A stretch of 10,119 bases of DNA from Clostridiaceae bacterium (GCA_012522035.1 JAAYLF010000371.1:1-10119); one strand, 5' to 3'; counted from the stretch's first letter, positions 1-6,602 are shown. Notes: generated from the letters alone by a model not told the origin. Translations and numbers: made by a program.

Positions 1-243
1 GGGTTAAAGAGTAAACGAAAGTTATCAGTATTGGATAATGGCAGCTCTTTTGTGTTTTCATCACTAGATGATGATGTTAGGAAGAATTTGTTTGTTGTCG
101 ATATATCTACCGAAACACTGCGGGTATTGGACGACAAGGAAAATGTTATATATGAGGCAGACAACAACTTGAAAGACAAAAAGGGCGGATGGTTCAAGAT
201 ATTTAACCATTTCGCCCGTACTGTATTATACAGCATTAATATT
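1..243 (+). pseudogene. C-terminal remnant of a secreted lipoprotein paralogue, 5' end outside window
   Basis: The frame is open from base 1 (the TTG at 31 is only an internal codon), so this is the 3' end of a longer gene. About 70 residues align without gaps to the C-terminus of the lipoprotein encoded at 2931-3824 on the other strand. Shared stretches include ADNNLK, GG(W/Y)FKIFNHF and RTV, and D, G, LF and N positions upstream also line up. The paralogue stops 10 residues after RTV, whereas here the frame runs on into an AraC-type sensor domain. A secreted lectin-like end fused to a cytoplasmic regulator makes little functional sense, so I read this as a gene remnant joined by deletion. 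DNA-level synonymous differences are many, so the paralogy is old and not a recent duplication. Its function is presumably carbohydrate binding outside the cell, by analogy only. Confidence 0.6.
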
Positions 244-1033
244 ATTGAGTACGATATCGAAAAGGGAACTGAAAAGGTTGTGTTTGAAGACACTTTCAGG
301 TATTTTGATACAAGTGCCAATTACAAAATAGTTCAGTTTCAGACGTCGGGGGATGTTAGGTTCTATATAAACCGCACAATTTTGACAGTAAGCAAAGGGC
401 AGATTCTTCTTATATCTCCCTATGATATCCATACAGACCTAAGCATATATAACATTAGGCATCTTGTTGAGTTTGAGCCGGATTATGCAAGCAGATATTT
501 TAGTGACGAAGCTGCAAAGGATCTTCTTGCGGCGTTTCAGTCAAATCTTGTATTCATTCCAGAGCATGAACATGTCAGGCTGCAGAATTTGTTTGCTGAT
601 CTGAGAAGTTGTTCGAAAAGCGTTTTACGTTTTATTCTTAAGAATTGGTGAAATACTGTGCCTCATAAACGACACTGGAGTTTCGGTACAGAATTCCATT
701 ATACATCATAACGAAGTATCGCATGTAGTTGAGTATATTGACAGCAATTTTGACAGCATAGACAGCCTTGACACAATCGCCAAGCACTTTTATGTGAGCA
801 CGTCTCATTTGTGCAGAATGTTTAAAAGGGCTATGAATAAGACTATTGTTGAGTATCTTAATGAAGTGAGAATTGCGCACGCATGCAGGCTGCTTGCCGA
901 AACTGATGAATCCATCACAGATATATTTTTGAAATGCGGCTTTAACTACAGTTCCTATTTTGCAAAAGTGTTTAAGAGCATAACCGGGCAGACGCCTACG
1001 GGTTACAGAAAAAGTGTCAGAAAGAAGAAGTAA
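244..1033 (+). pseudogene. AraC-family transcriptional regulator, frameshifted and lacking a normal start
   Basis: The first part (to about 618) reads as an AraC-type N-terminal cupin sensor domain: FEDTFRYFDTSANYKI, then a GQILLISPYDIHT stretch typical of the metal/sugar-pocket strand. The frame stops at 649-651. Dropping one A from the AAAA run at 616-619 moves reading into the next frame, which continues AFYVLFLRIGEILCLIND and then the full DNA-binding domain to TAA at 1031-1033. That domain has two helix-turn-helix motifs: SLDTIAKHFYVSTSHLCRMF, and the family signature around ITDIFLKCGF...SYFAKVFKSITGQTP. Repaired length from 244 is about 262 residues, normal for the family. There is no ATG/GTG/TTG with a ribosome site at the expected N-terminus: codon 244 is ATT, and GTG at 280 lacks a spaced Shine-Dalgarno. 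It lies next to and convergent with a glycan-related operon, so it was probably that locus's regulator. Either a real pseudogene or a sequencing indel could explain the frameshift. Confidence 0.8.
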
Positions 1034-1060
1034 GGGGCAGAACAAGCCCCTTAGTTATTT
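1031..1060. terminator. Bidirectional terminator between convergent genes
   Basis: TAAGGGGC (1031-1038) and GCCCCTTA (1046-1053) form a perfect 8-bp stem with loop AGAACAA. On + it is followed by GTTATTTTTAAAT, on - by CTTCTTCTTT, so both exits are T-rich. The TAA stop of the AraC reading frame and the TAA stop of the opposite lipoprotein gene are the two outer ends of the stem, so the hairpin begins exactly at each stop codon. Confidence 0.8.
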
Positions 1061-2925
1061 TTAAATATATAGTTAAGTCTTCCGTATGGTGCGGCATCTC
1101 CATCAGTGTAGAAGGTGAAGATGTCCGCTTCATTGTTTTCGTTCAATACGTAATTGTCAGCCCACTTAAACTCGATTCGCAGATTCTCGTGAGATTCGTA
1201 TCCTAGAGTTTCAAGGGGAATGGCAATTTGAAGTTTGTTGTTACTGTACATGAAGTCAATATCCTGTACCTTTTCAAAATTCCATCCGCCAAGACATTTT
1301 TCCAATACCGCCTTGTTGGCAGAAGGTGAAACCCTGTTTACGACAAAATCATAACCATACCAGGTCTTGTTGCCTTTGTTGCCTGTGGAGATAAAGAGGT
1401 TCATCCAGTGTTTGTCTTCCTTTGGAGTCAGTGGGTCTAATGTTTCCACGTAGAAGTATATGTTTTTGTTATCGCAGGCCACCTTGCTTACAAATATGTC
1501 GTTTCTGCCTGTATCGTTCTTGTACACAATTCTGCCGTAGCCTCTTGCATCCCTGTGTTCTGTATCCTGGGTGTAGTCAATATATGTTTGACCAACATTA
1601 TCCCAGTCTGCAAAACCATTTGAAAAATCTATTGTTCCGTAGGTTGTGCTCTTTTCAGGCAAATTTGTATTGTATGGCGCAAGCCCTTTAAACTTTCTTA
1701 TGTAGCTTATGAGCTGCATGTAATAGTTGTCGCCAAAACCTCCCTGCATTGGCTGGATATCTCTTGAGTTGTTGATGTCAGCTGCATCTACAAGAATAAC
1801 TGGCTCGTAGTTTGGTGTGCCGTCGATATATTTCCAACTACCTGGATTCTGCCTTGTTGCTATCCATTCATTCCAGCCAGTGACAAATATTATATCGGGA
1901 TTCTGACTTATTGCATATTCAAACTGTTCTGCAAAGTTGTAACCGTACAAGTATGCATCTTCGGCTTTGTCGTTGGCGCCATTGTGGTAGCTTCTTGTTT
2001 TGTTGGTGTCATCTCCGTAGAAAGCGCTGGAACTTAGGGCAAGAGTTCCCGAGTGCTGTGCCACAGATACGCTCATTATGGTTGTTCCTGATTCCTTTCC
2101 ATACAGGGTCTGTGGTCTTTGGAAATCCATCCAGGGGAAACCATCATCACTGTATGACTCTCTTGGCCACTGGGCGTACTTTATGGTAAAAAAGTCCTTT
2201 ACTTCCTGGTCCAGATCGGGTGACTTGTTGTTGCCTATCATTAAAGGCTTGCCGTCCAGTTTGAACCAAAGGTGCTCATACTCCGGATGGGACTTGTATA
2301 TGTCGTTGTAGATTTCCTTCATGTGACGAACGGACTCGGCTTTTGTAACGAAAGATACTTTTGGAACATTAAACCCTTGCTTGTGGAAGGTGTCCAATAT
2401 TTCAAGCATTGTAAGTACTGCTTGGGTATATGAGTTTCCGTTGGAATAGTCAAAGATTATAAAATCAACGCCCGCATCGGTAAGCATCTGAACGTCCTTT
2501 GACATTACCCACCTGTCTGTGTTCCTAAAGTAGCCAAACAACGGTTCTCCCCACCAGTGGTTTGTTCCAACAGGACCGCCACCAGCTGCTTGCCATGCTT
2601 CGTCGGATCTGGCCGCATCCTTGTCCTTTTCAATAATTTTGCTTACATCATAGGGTCCTGGAACCTGACTTGCTCCATGCCAAACAAAATAGAAGATTCC
2701 TACATATTTGTTGCTGTCATAAGCAGGGACACCATTATCCCCAGCAAGAGGTAGCACCCTTCCTAAATCGTCAACTCCAGCGTATACTGACAGTTCAAGC
2801 GCCTCCTTTGATTCTGTTTTATTATTGTCGCTGTTATTGCCATTGTTGTTTTTGCTGCAGGCGGTTATCAGTAGTGTTATGGCTATAAAAAAGCAGACAA
2901 TTTTAATTAGTGTATTTTTTGTCAT
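1051..2925 (-). CDS. Secreted lipoprotein, GH71/GH99-like TIM-barrel enzyme with CBM9/DOMON-like C-terminal domain
   Basis: Probably an extracellular glycosidase tethered to the membrane. From ATG at 2925 it is 624 aa; residue numbers below count from the TTG at 2934, 3 codons earlier. A lipoprotein signal peptide ends in LITAC (lipid Cys 26), followed by an Asn/Ser-rich spacer. Residues about 75-415 resemble the GH71/GH99/WbsX-like barrel: FYFVWHG (81-87), NHWWGEPLFGYF (125-136), MLTDAGVDFIIFDYSNG (150-166), KPLMIG (229-234) and GWNEW (353-357), where Glu356 is the likeliest catalytic acid by family analogy. Residues about 430-615 look like a CBM9/DOMON-type beta-sandwich (IYFYVETLDP, ISTGNK, LQIAIPLETLG). 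Substrate is unknown; alpha-mannan-type glycans would fit GH99, but that is inference. It lies 5 nt after the upstream lipoprotein gene and is likely translationally coupled, with AAAGGTG inside that gene's end. The spacing to ATG is long, so the TTG remains possible. Confidence 0.75.
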   Translation of the reverse strand: MTKNTLIKIVCFFIAITLLITACSKNNNGNNSDNNKTESKEALELSVYAGVDDLGRVLPLAGDNGVPAYDSNKYVGIFYFVWHGASQVPGPYDVSKIIEKDKDAARSDEAWQAAGGGPVGTNHWWGEPLFGYFRNTDRWVMSKDVQMLTDAGVDFIIFDYSNGNSYTQAVLTMLEILDTFHKQGFNVPKVSFVTKAESVRHMKEIYNDIYKSHPEYEHLWFKLDGKPLMIGNNKSPDLDQEVKDFFTIKYAQWPRESYSDDGFPWMDFQRPQTLYGKESGTTIMSVSVAQHSGTLALSSSAFYGDDTNKTRSYHNGANDKAEDAYLYGYNFAEQFEYAISQNPDIIFVTGWNEWIATRQNPGSWKYIDGTPNYEPVILVDAADINNSRDIQPMQGGFGDNYYMQLISYIRKFKGLAPYNTNLPEKSTTYGTIDFSNGFADWDNVGQTYIDYTQDTEHRDARGYGRIVYKNDTGRNDIFVSKVACDNKNIYFYVETLDPLTPKEDKHWMNLFISTGNKGNKTWYGYDFVVNRVSPSANKAVLEKCLGGWNFEKVQDIDFMYSNNKLQIAIPLETLGYESHENLRIEFKWADNYVLNENNEADIFTFYTDGDAAPYGRLNYIFKNN

Positions 2926-2930
2926 ATCAA

Positions 2931-3824
2931 TCAACGCACCTTTATAGAGAATTCGTCAATTACTGTTCTTCCAAAGTGATTAAAGATTTTGAAGTATCCT
3001 CCCTTGTCTTCCTTGAGGTTGTTGTCGGCAGAGTATACTTCATTGCCATCTGCATCGAAGCATTTGATTTGATCGGAAAGTTCAATGATCATGAACAATG
3101 TCGGTTCAGAGCCCTCCAGCTTCTGGTAGTAGAACAGCTTGTCTCCTGTATCCACGATAACAAGCTCGCACATCTCGCCAAAACCGTTTGGTATTTCCAT
3201 GCTGAAGGCACCTCTTGGCCAGTGGCCAGGTACACCGTGGTAAACAAGAATTTTGTTGATCTGGGTAACAGCCACGTATATGCCTGAATCTTCGTCGGCA
3301 GGTTTGAAACTGTTTCCCATGGGTTCATACACTCTTACACCTATTATTGCTGCCATCCAAGGGTCTTTTTCCGCTCTTTCGTGAGAGGTCTTAAACCTAA
3401 GATGGAACTGGACTTGTGAAATCCCGTCTACTTTTGCTTCGCAGTAATAGTCGGGTGAATATGTGTCTACCAACTCTACGGGTACTCCTTTGTATGTGCT
3501 CAGGTAAAGTTGTTCTTCAACAACCTCGTGCCCGTTGTTGTATCTGAAAAGAGCTTCGGGGTTTATGTAATTGTCAACAAAATCATCCAGATATATGATT
3601 TCTGCATCATCCTGAGGTATACCCAGTTGTTCTCCTGGTAATGGTTCTTTTGTTGGTTCAGGTGTTTTTTCTTCTGTTGGTTCAGGTGTTGGTGCATCTG
3701 TTTTATCTACCTTTTCCGTCTCAGTTGGAGATGGAGTGGGTGAAGGGTCTTTTTCATTATCTTTTTGGCATCCAAAGAAGACCAGTGAGATCAGCACTAT
3801 AGACAGTATAATAAATCTCTTCAT
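2931..3824 (-). CDS. Secreted lipoprotein with Pro/Thr-rich linker and ConA-like (lectin/LamG-type) domain
   Basis: A 297-aa protein starting at ATG 3824, chosen because GGGAGGT (3831-3837) sits 6 nt upstream; an in-frame TTG at 3839 overlaps that site and is unlikely. The N-terminus MKRFIILSIVLISLVFFGC is a lipoprotein signal with lipid Cys 19. Next come about 45 residues rich in P, T, E and K (TPEPT-type repeats), a wall-spanning spacer. The rest alternates beta strands with aromatic residues (VQFHLRFKTSHERAEKDPW, AAIIGVRVYEP, HWPRGAFSMEIP) as in concanavalin-A-like lectin or glucanase-like modules. I see no clear catalytic pair, so carbohydrate binding is more likely than hydrolysis. The C-terminal ADNNLK...GGYFKIFNHFGRTV segment recurs in the remnant at 1-243. 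First gene of a two-gene operon with the GH71/99-like enzyme, which suggests it helps capture or present the same glycan. Confidence 0.75.
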   Translation of the reverse strand: MKRFIILSIVLISLVFFGCQKDNEKDPSPTPSPTETEKVDKTDAPTPEPTEEKTPEPTKEPLPGEQLGIPQDDAEIIYLDDFVDNYINPEALFRYNNGHEVVEEQLYLSTYKGVPVELVDTYSPDYYCEAKVDGISQVQFHLRFKTSHERAEKDPWMAAIIGVRVYEPMGNSFKPADEDSGIYVAVTQINKILVYHGVPGHWPRGAFSMEIPNGFGEMCELVIVDTGDKLFYYQKLEGSEPTLFMIIELSDQIKCFDADGNEVYSADNNLKEDKGGYFKIFNHFGRTVIDEFSIKVR

Positions 3825-3878
3825 GATTTTACCTCCCAAAATCCTTTGTGAATATATATTATATTGATTGCCCTGAAG

Positions 3879-3907
3879 ATAATATTAGTATGTTGATTTG
3901 TTTTCAA
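3879..3907 (-). promoter_or_regulatory. Sigma-A-type promoter of the lipoprotein operon
   Basis: On the - strand, TTGAAA (3907-3902) and TATTAT (3884-3879) are separated by exactly 17 bp. Transcription would begin near 3872, leaving a leader of about 48 nt before ATG 3824. TTGATT copies lie in the spacer (3893-3898) and just downstream of the -10 (3864-3869). Confidence 0.6.
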
Positions 3908-3931
3908 GTTTTTGAAATAATTTTGATTGAA

Positions 3932-3959
3932 TTGACGTTTCAAATCAATATATTATTAT
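3932..3959 (+). promoter_or_regulatory. Sigma-A-type promoter of the F5/8-type-C surface protein gene
   Basis: TTGACG (3932-3937) and TATTAT (3954-3959) are 16 bp apart. The predicted start near 3966 gives a leader of about 88 nt. An AATCAA copy lies in the spacer (3943-3948) and another downstream of the -10 (3973-3978), mirroring the opposite promoter. The -35 lies on the dyad axis of the operator array. Confidence 0.5.
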
Positions 3960-4053
3960 TCCTATCCAATGAAATCAATAGAGTTATATGATTGGAACAT
4001 TTCTGTTATTAGAATATTAATAAACAGATTCCATTTATGAAAGAGGGGTTTAT

Positions 4054-5727
4054 ATGAAGTTTAAAGGCATAATGGCGTTTGTAGTAGGATTGTGTCTTTT
4101 GTTCAGCCTTATACAATATCAGTCCTCTGCGGAAAACGATGCAAAGCTTGAGTTTTCTTCAGTAACTGCAAATTATTTTGCAGGTGGTCCAAACTTTGGA
4201 ACGAAACTGACAAATGCATACGACGGAGATCCTTCAACCTTTGCAAACTATGCAGCTTACAAGGCAGGAGACAGGTATAGGGAAGGTACGTATTTTCTTT
4301 TTGATTTGGGACAAGTCTGCGATGTAAGCAAAATTACTGTAATATTTGCAAATCCTGTCAGAACTCACAACTTTGAGCTATATACAAGCGTTGATGGTAT
4401 TTCATATGAGAAGATATTTGAATTTACAGACAAGGAGTACGGTGCAAATGGCAGTGAATTCAATATTGTTAAGAACATTCAGGCAAGATACATAAAGCTG
4501 ATGGCTCTAGGAGCTTATGTTAATGAAAGTAGAGATTTGAACGAAAACTATCATCTTGCAGAAGTTGCCGTATACGGGAAAGTGGCCGATGTGGTGACAG
4601 CCAACAGGATTGAAGTGGCAGATGTGGTTGCGAAGAACTTTGCCAGCGGTCCTAACTTTGGACAAGTTCTTGATCATCTTACCGATGGAAATCCAACAAC
4701 TAGTGCAAACTATGCTCCTCACAAGGGAGATGGTCAATACAAGAATGATCCACATTTTCTAATTGACCTTGGTGATTTGTACGAGCTGGAAAAATTAGCT
4801 TTGGTGATGGCTCATCCTTCTCTTGGGAACAAGCGAATAATTTGTTTTGACATATACATAAGCCAGGACAATGAGAACTTTGAAAAGGTTTATAGCTTCT
4901 TTAACAAGACCAGTTATGGACACGATGGATATTTCAACATACCTGTTGAGGGAGTTGCAAGATACATAAAGCTTTCAGCCACTGCGGCCTTCGACAATGG
5001 AACTACCTTGTCTGACAACTATCAGGTTTATGAGTTTGCTGCTTACGGTACTGAATATGTGGAACCTGCCACAGAACCAACCACAGAGCCAACCACAGAA
5101 CCTACACCTGAGCCGACGGCGGAACCCACAACAGAACCTACGACCGAACCTACAATAGAACCAACATCGGAACCAGACAACATGATAACCATTGTTTCCG
5201 GGGAAATGCACGGATTCTCAGACAACAGTCCTGTTGAAGGAACGAAAATAGAGAATGCATACGACGGAAATGACGCAACACTGGTAAAGGTTATTGGTCA
5301 TGTTGGAGGAACAGGCAATCATCTTGGTGATAATGCATATTTCACCTTTGACCTTGGTGGTGTGTACGAGCTTGGTGGTATAAGGCTCAATTTTGGTACA
5401 ACAAGAGCCCATTTCTACAAGATTCTTGTTAGTGTGGATGGTGAGAATTACACAGAAGCAAAGAGTCACACCAGTGCATATGAAAAGACAGGGGAGTATT
5501 ACATAAGAAATGAGGAGCTTGGTGGTGTCAAGGCAAGATTCGTACGCATTGTGGCATACGGAACAGTTGCATCTCCGGGCAATCAATACTACATGCTAAG
5601 TGAGATATCAGTATTTGGAACTGAAGCTGCTGATGAGAATCCTCAAACAAGTGATGTATTTTTACTACTTCCCATTATGGTGGTTTTGTCCTTGTCAGTT
5701 GGTTTTTTTCAAGAAAAAGAAGAGTAA
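4054..5727 (+). CDS. Cell-surface protein with three F5/8-type-C (CBM32-like) domains and a sortase-like C-terminus
   Basis: 557 aa; start ATG preceded by AAGAGGGG (4041-4048) at 5 nt. A signal peptide spans residues 1 to about 26 (cleavage near SSA|EN). Three discoidin/F5/8-type-C jelly-roll modules follow at about 30-176, 185-333 and 378-523, each with the (A/L)YDG or LTDG entry, a F(D/T)(F/L)DLG strand and a RY(I)KL or RFVRI strand. Modules 1 and 2 are tandem relatives (GPNFG...ANYA shared). Residues 337-374 are an (E-P-T-T) repeat linker. The C-terminus has NPQTSD (529-534), a hydrophobic stretch (535-552) and QEKEE. This resembles the clostridial NPxTG cell-wall sorting signal but has Ser for Gly and lacks the basic tail. 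No enzymatic domain is present, so it is probably a glycan-binding adhesin or substrate-capture protein. It is divergent from the GH71/99-like lipoprotein operon and shares its promoter region, suggesting joint action on a surface glycan. Confidence 0.8.
   Translation: MKFKGIMAFVVGLCLLFSLIQYQSSAENDAKLEFSSVTANYFAGGPNFGTKLTNAYDGDPSTFANYAAYKAGDRYREGTYFLFDLGQVCDVSKITVIFANPVRTHNFELYTSVDGISYEKIFEFTDKEYGANGSEFNIVKNIQARYIKLMALGAYVNESRDLNENYHLAEVAVYGKVADVVTANRIEVADVVAKNFASGPNFGQVLDHLTDGNPTTSANYAPHKGDGQYKNDPHFLIDLGDLYELEKLALVMAHPSLGNKRIICFDIYISQDNENFEKVYSFFNKTSYGHDGYFNIPVEGVARYIKLSATAAFDNGTTLSDNYQVYEFAAYGTEYVEPATEPTTEPTTEPTPEPTAEPTTEPTTEPTIEPTSEPDNMITIVSGEMHGFSDNSPVEGTKIENAYDGNDATLVKVIGHVGGTGNHLGDNAYFTFDLGGVYELGGIRLNFGTTRAHFYKILVSVDGENYTEAKSHTSAYEKTGEYYIRNEELGGVKARFVRIVAYGTVASPGNQYYMLSEISVFGTEAADENPQTSDVFLLLPIMVVLSLSVGFFQEKEE
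5062..5175 (+). repeat. Thr/Pro/Glu repeat encoding a flexible linker
   Basis: About nine degenerate copies of a 12-base unit encoding EPTT, EPTP, EPTA, EPTI or EPTS lie between the second and third F5/8-type-C domains. Such linkers are usual spacers in clostridial surface proteins. The codons vary between units (ACA/ACC/ACG, GAA/GAG), so it is not a fresh tandem expansion, but the copy number could vary among strains. Confidence 0.85.
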
Positions 5728-5751
5728 TGGTATAAGGTTATAGGAAAATTG

Positions 5752-5798
5752 ATAAATACATGCCTGACAAAATTGGTTGGGCATGTATTTATTTTTTT
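5752..5798 (+). terminator. Strong rho-independent terminator after the surface protein gene
   Basis: A 13-bp perfect outer stem (5752-5764 with 5780-5792) extends through two wobble pairs and two normal ones to 5768/5776, with a 7-nt loop AAAATTG. It runs into seven T at 5792-5798 and more T further on. It separates the surface protein gene from purC. Confidence 0.9.
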
Positions 5799-5807
5799 CC
5801 TTTTTAG

Positions 5808-5819
5808 TGATAATATACT
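5808..5819 (+). promoter_or_regulatory. Possible extended -10 element for purC
   Basis: TGATAATAT (5808-5816) reads as an extended -10 (TGn followed by TAATAT); TATACT (5814-5819) is an overlapping alternative. No good -35 is visible because the upstream bases are the T-tract of the preceding terminator. Since that terminator precedes purC, a promoter is needed here. No riboswitch-like structure fits in the short leader. Confidence 0.35.
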
Positions 5820-5852
5820 AGGGTATACAAATTAACAGAAAGGATTTGTGTT

Positions 5853-6539
5853 ATGAAGCTGGTGTACAAGGGAAAGACAAAAGACGTATACGAACTTGAA
5901 GATGGAAACATACTTTTGAAATTCAAGGACGATGCAACTGGTGAAGATGGTGTGTTTGATCCGGGAGCAAATGCAGTAGGCTTGACAATTGAAGGAGCAG
6001 GTCTTGCCGGACTTAGGATGACTAAATACTATTTCGAGAAGCTGAATGAGATGGGAGTACCCACTCACTATATATCAGCTGACTTGTATGACGTATCAAT
6101 GAAGGTAAAAAAGGCAACACCTTTTGGAGATGGTCTTGAAGTCATATGCCGTTATCGTGCGGTAGGCAGCTTCATAAGACGATATGGCAAGTATGCCAAA
6201 GAAGGACAAGTGCTTGACGGTTTTGTTGAGTTTACCTTGAAGGATGATTTAAGAAACGACCCTCCAATTGGAAAGGATGCCCTTGTAATGCTGGGTATCA
6301 TGACTCAGGAGGAATACGATACTTTAAAAGGTCTTACAAAAAGAATATCCGACATTATTAAACAGGACCTGGCAGAAAGGGGTATTGAGCTTTACGATAT
6401 AAAGCTGGAATTTGGAAGAGTTGGAGAGGACAGACATATTGCTTTGATAGATGAAATATCAGGAGGCAACATGCGCGCGTACAAGGATGGAAAATATGTT
6501 GAACCTTTGGAACTTGCGCAGCTTGTGACAGGCAAATAG
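5853..6539 (+). CDS. purC: Phosphoribosylaminoimidazole-succinocarboxamide (SAICAR) synthase
   Basis: Cytoplasmic enzyme of de novo purine synthesis joining CAIR and aspartate with ATP to give SAICAR. 228 aa, close to the usual 230-240. Visible marks: YKGKTKDVYE (5-14, nucleotide-binding start), KFKDDAT (23-29), LEVICRYRAVGSF (95-107, the first family signature in variant form), YDIKLEFG (181-188, second signature) and DEISGGNMRA (200-209). The segment after KFKDDAT (GANAVGLTIEGAGLAGLRMT, 38-57) differs from the GKG...N form of the common type, so this belongs to a divergent branch. The start is supported by AGAAAGGA with 8 nt spacing. It stands alone between two terminators, without other pur genes beside it. 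Confidence 0.93.
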   Translation: MKLVYKGKTKDVYELEDGNILLKFKDDATGEDGVFDPGANAVGLTIEGAGLAGLRMTKYYFEKLNEMGVPTHYISADLYDVSMKVKKATPFGDGLEVICRYRAVGSFIRRYGKYAKEGQVLDGFVEFTLKDDLRNDPPIGKDALVMLGIMTQEEYDTLKGLTKRISDIIKQDLAERGIELYDIKLEFGRVGEDRHIALIDEISGGNMRAYKDGKYVEPLELAQLVTGK

Positions 6540-6559
6540 AACCCTTGTTAGGTTCTTTT
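6538..6559 (+). terminator. Weak hairpin terminator after purC
   Basis: AGAACC (6538-6543) pairs with GGTTCT (6551-6556) around loop CTTGTTA, followed by only a short T run (TTTT). The stem starts inside the purC stop codon. It may terminate only partly, but a promoter follows it. Confidence 0.5.
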
Positions 6560-6573
6560 GACTTTATGGCTAC

Positions 6574-6602
6574 TTGTCAAACCTTTCTTGCTGAAATATA
6601 TT
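6574..6602 (+). promoter_or_regulatory. Sigma-A-type promoter of the membrane-HD fusion gene
   Basis: TTGTCA (6574-6579) and TATATT (6597-6602) are 17 bp apart, each one base from consensus. Predicted start is near 6609, giving a leader of about 32 nt. An inverted repeat TTTGAC (6557-6562) / GTCAAA (6576-6581) overlaps the -35 and could be an operator. Confidence 0.65.

Larger units (their letters stand above)
3861..3981. repeat. Five-copy operator-like motif, consensus near ATATTGATTTG, in the divergent promoter region
   Basis: TTGATT cores lie at 3864-3869, 3893-3898 and 3923-3928 on +. The inverted form AATCAA lies at 3943-3948 and 3973-3978. Read in the same sense, the copies are ATATTGATTG, ATGTTGATTTG, ATTTTGATTGA, ATATTGATTTG and CTATTGATTTC. 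Spacings are 29, 30, 20 and 30 bp, about whole helical turns. The last four are exactly symmetric around 3935/3936. Both divergent promoters have one copy in the -35/-10 spacer and one just past the -10. This arrangement fits a shared repressor or a looping regulator; the protein is unknown. Confidence 0.55.

Noticed and set aside
31..33. TTG as start of the first open frame
   Set aside because: The frame is open to base 1 and alignment to the paralogue begins upstream of this codon; no Shine-Dalgarno precedes it.
638..1045. Minus-strand open frame of 135 codons opposite the AraC DNA-binding end
   Set aside because: The + strand translation there carries the full AraC HTH signature, and the antisense frame resembles nothing and has no start signals.
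3825..3839. TTG at 3839 as start of the ConA-like lipoprotein
   Set aside because: The codon overlaps the strong GGGAGGT site that serves ATG at 3824, and the signal peptide begins naturally at that ATG.
3840..4053. Possible small gene or riboswitch in the divergent gap
   Set aside because: The region is very AT-rich with no open frame having a ribosome site and no long hairpin; the promoters and repeat motif explain it better.
5062..5175. Repeats considered as a CRISPR-like or regulatory array
   Set aside because: The units are short, in frame, coding for EPT repeats with no spacers, so they are a protein linker.
5043..5225. Minus-strand open frame with a VGS/VVGS repeat
   Set aside because: It is the antisense shadow of the EPT-repeat linker of the surface protein; it has no ribosome site or promoter.
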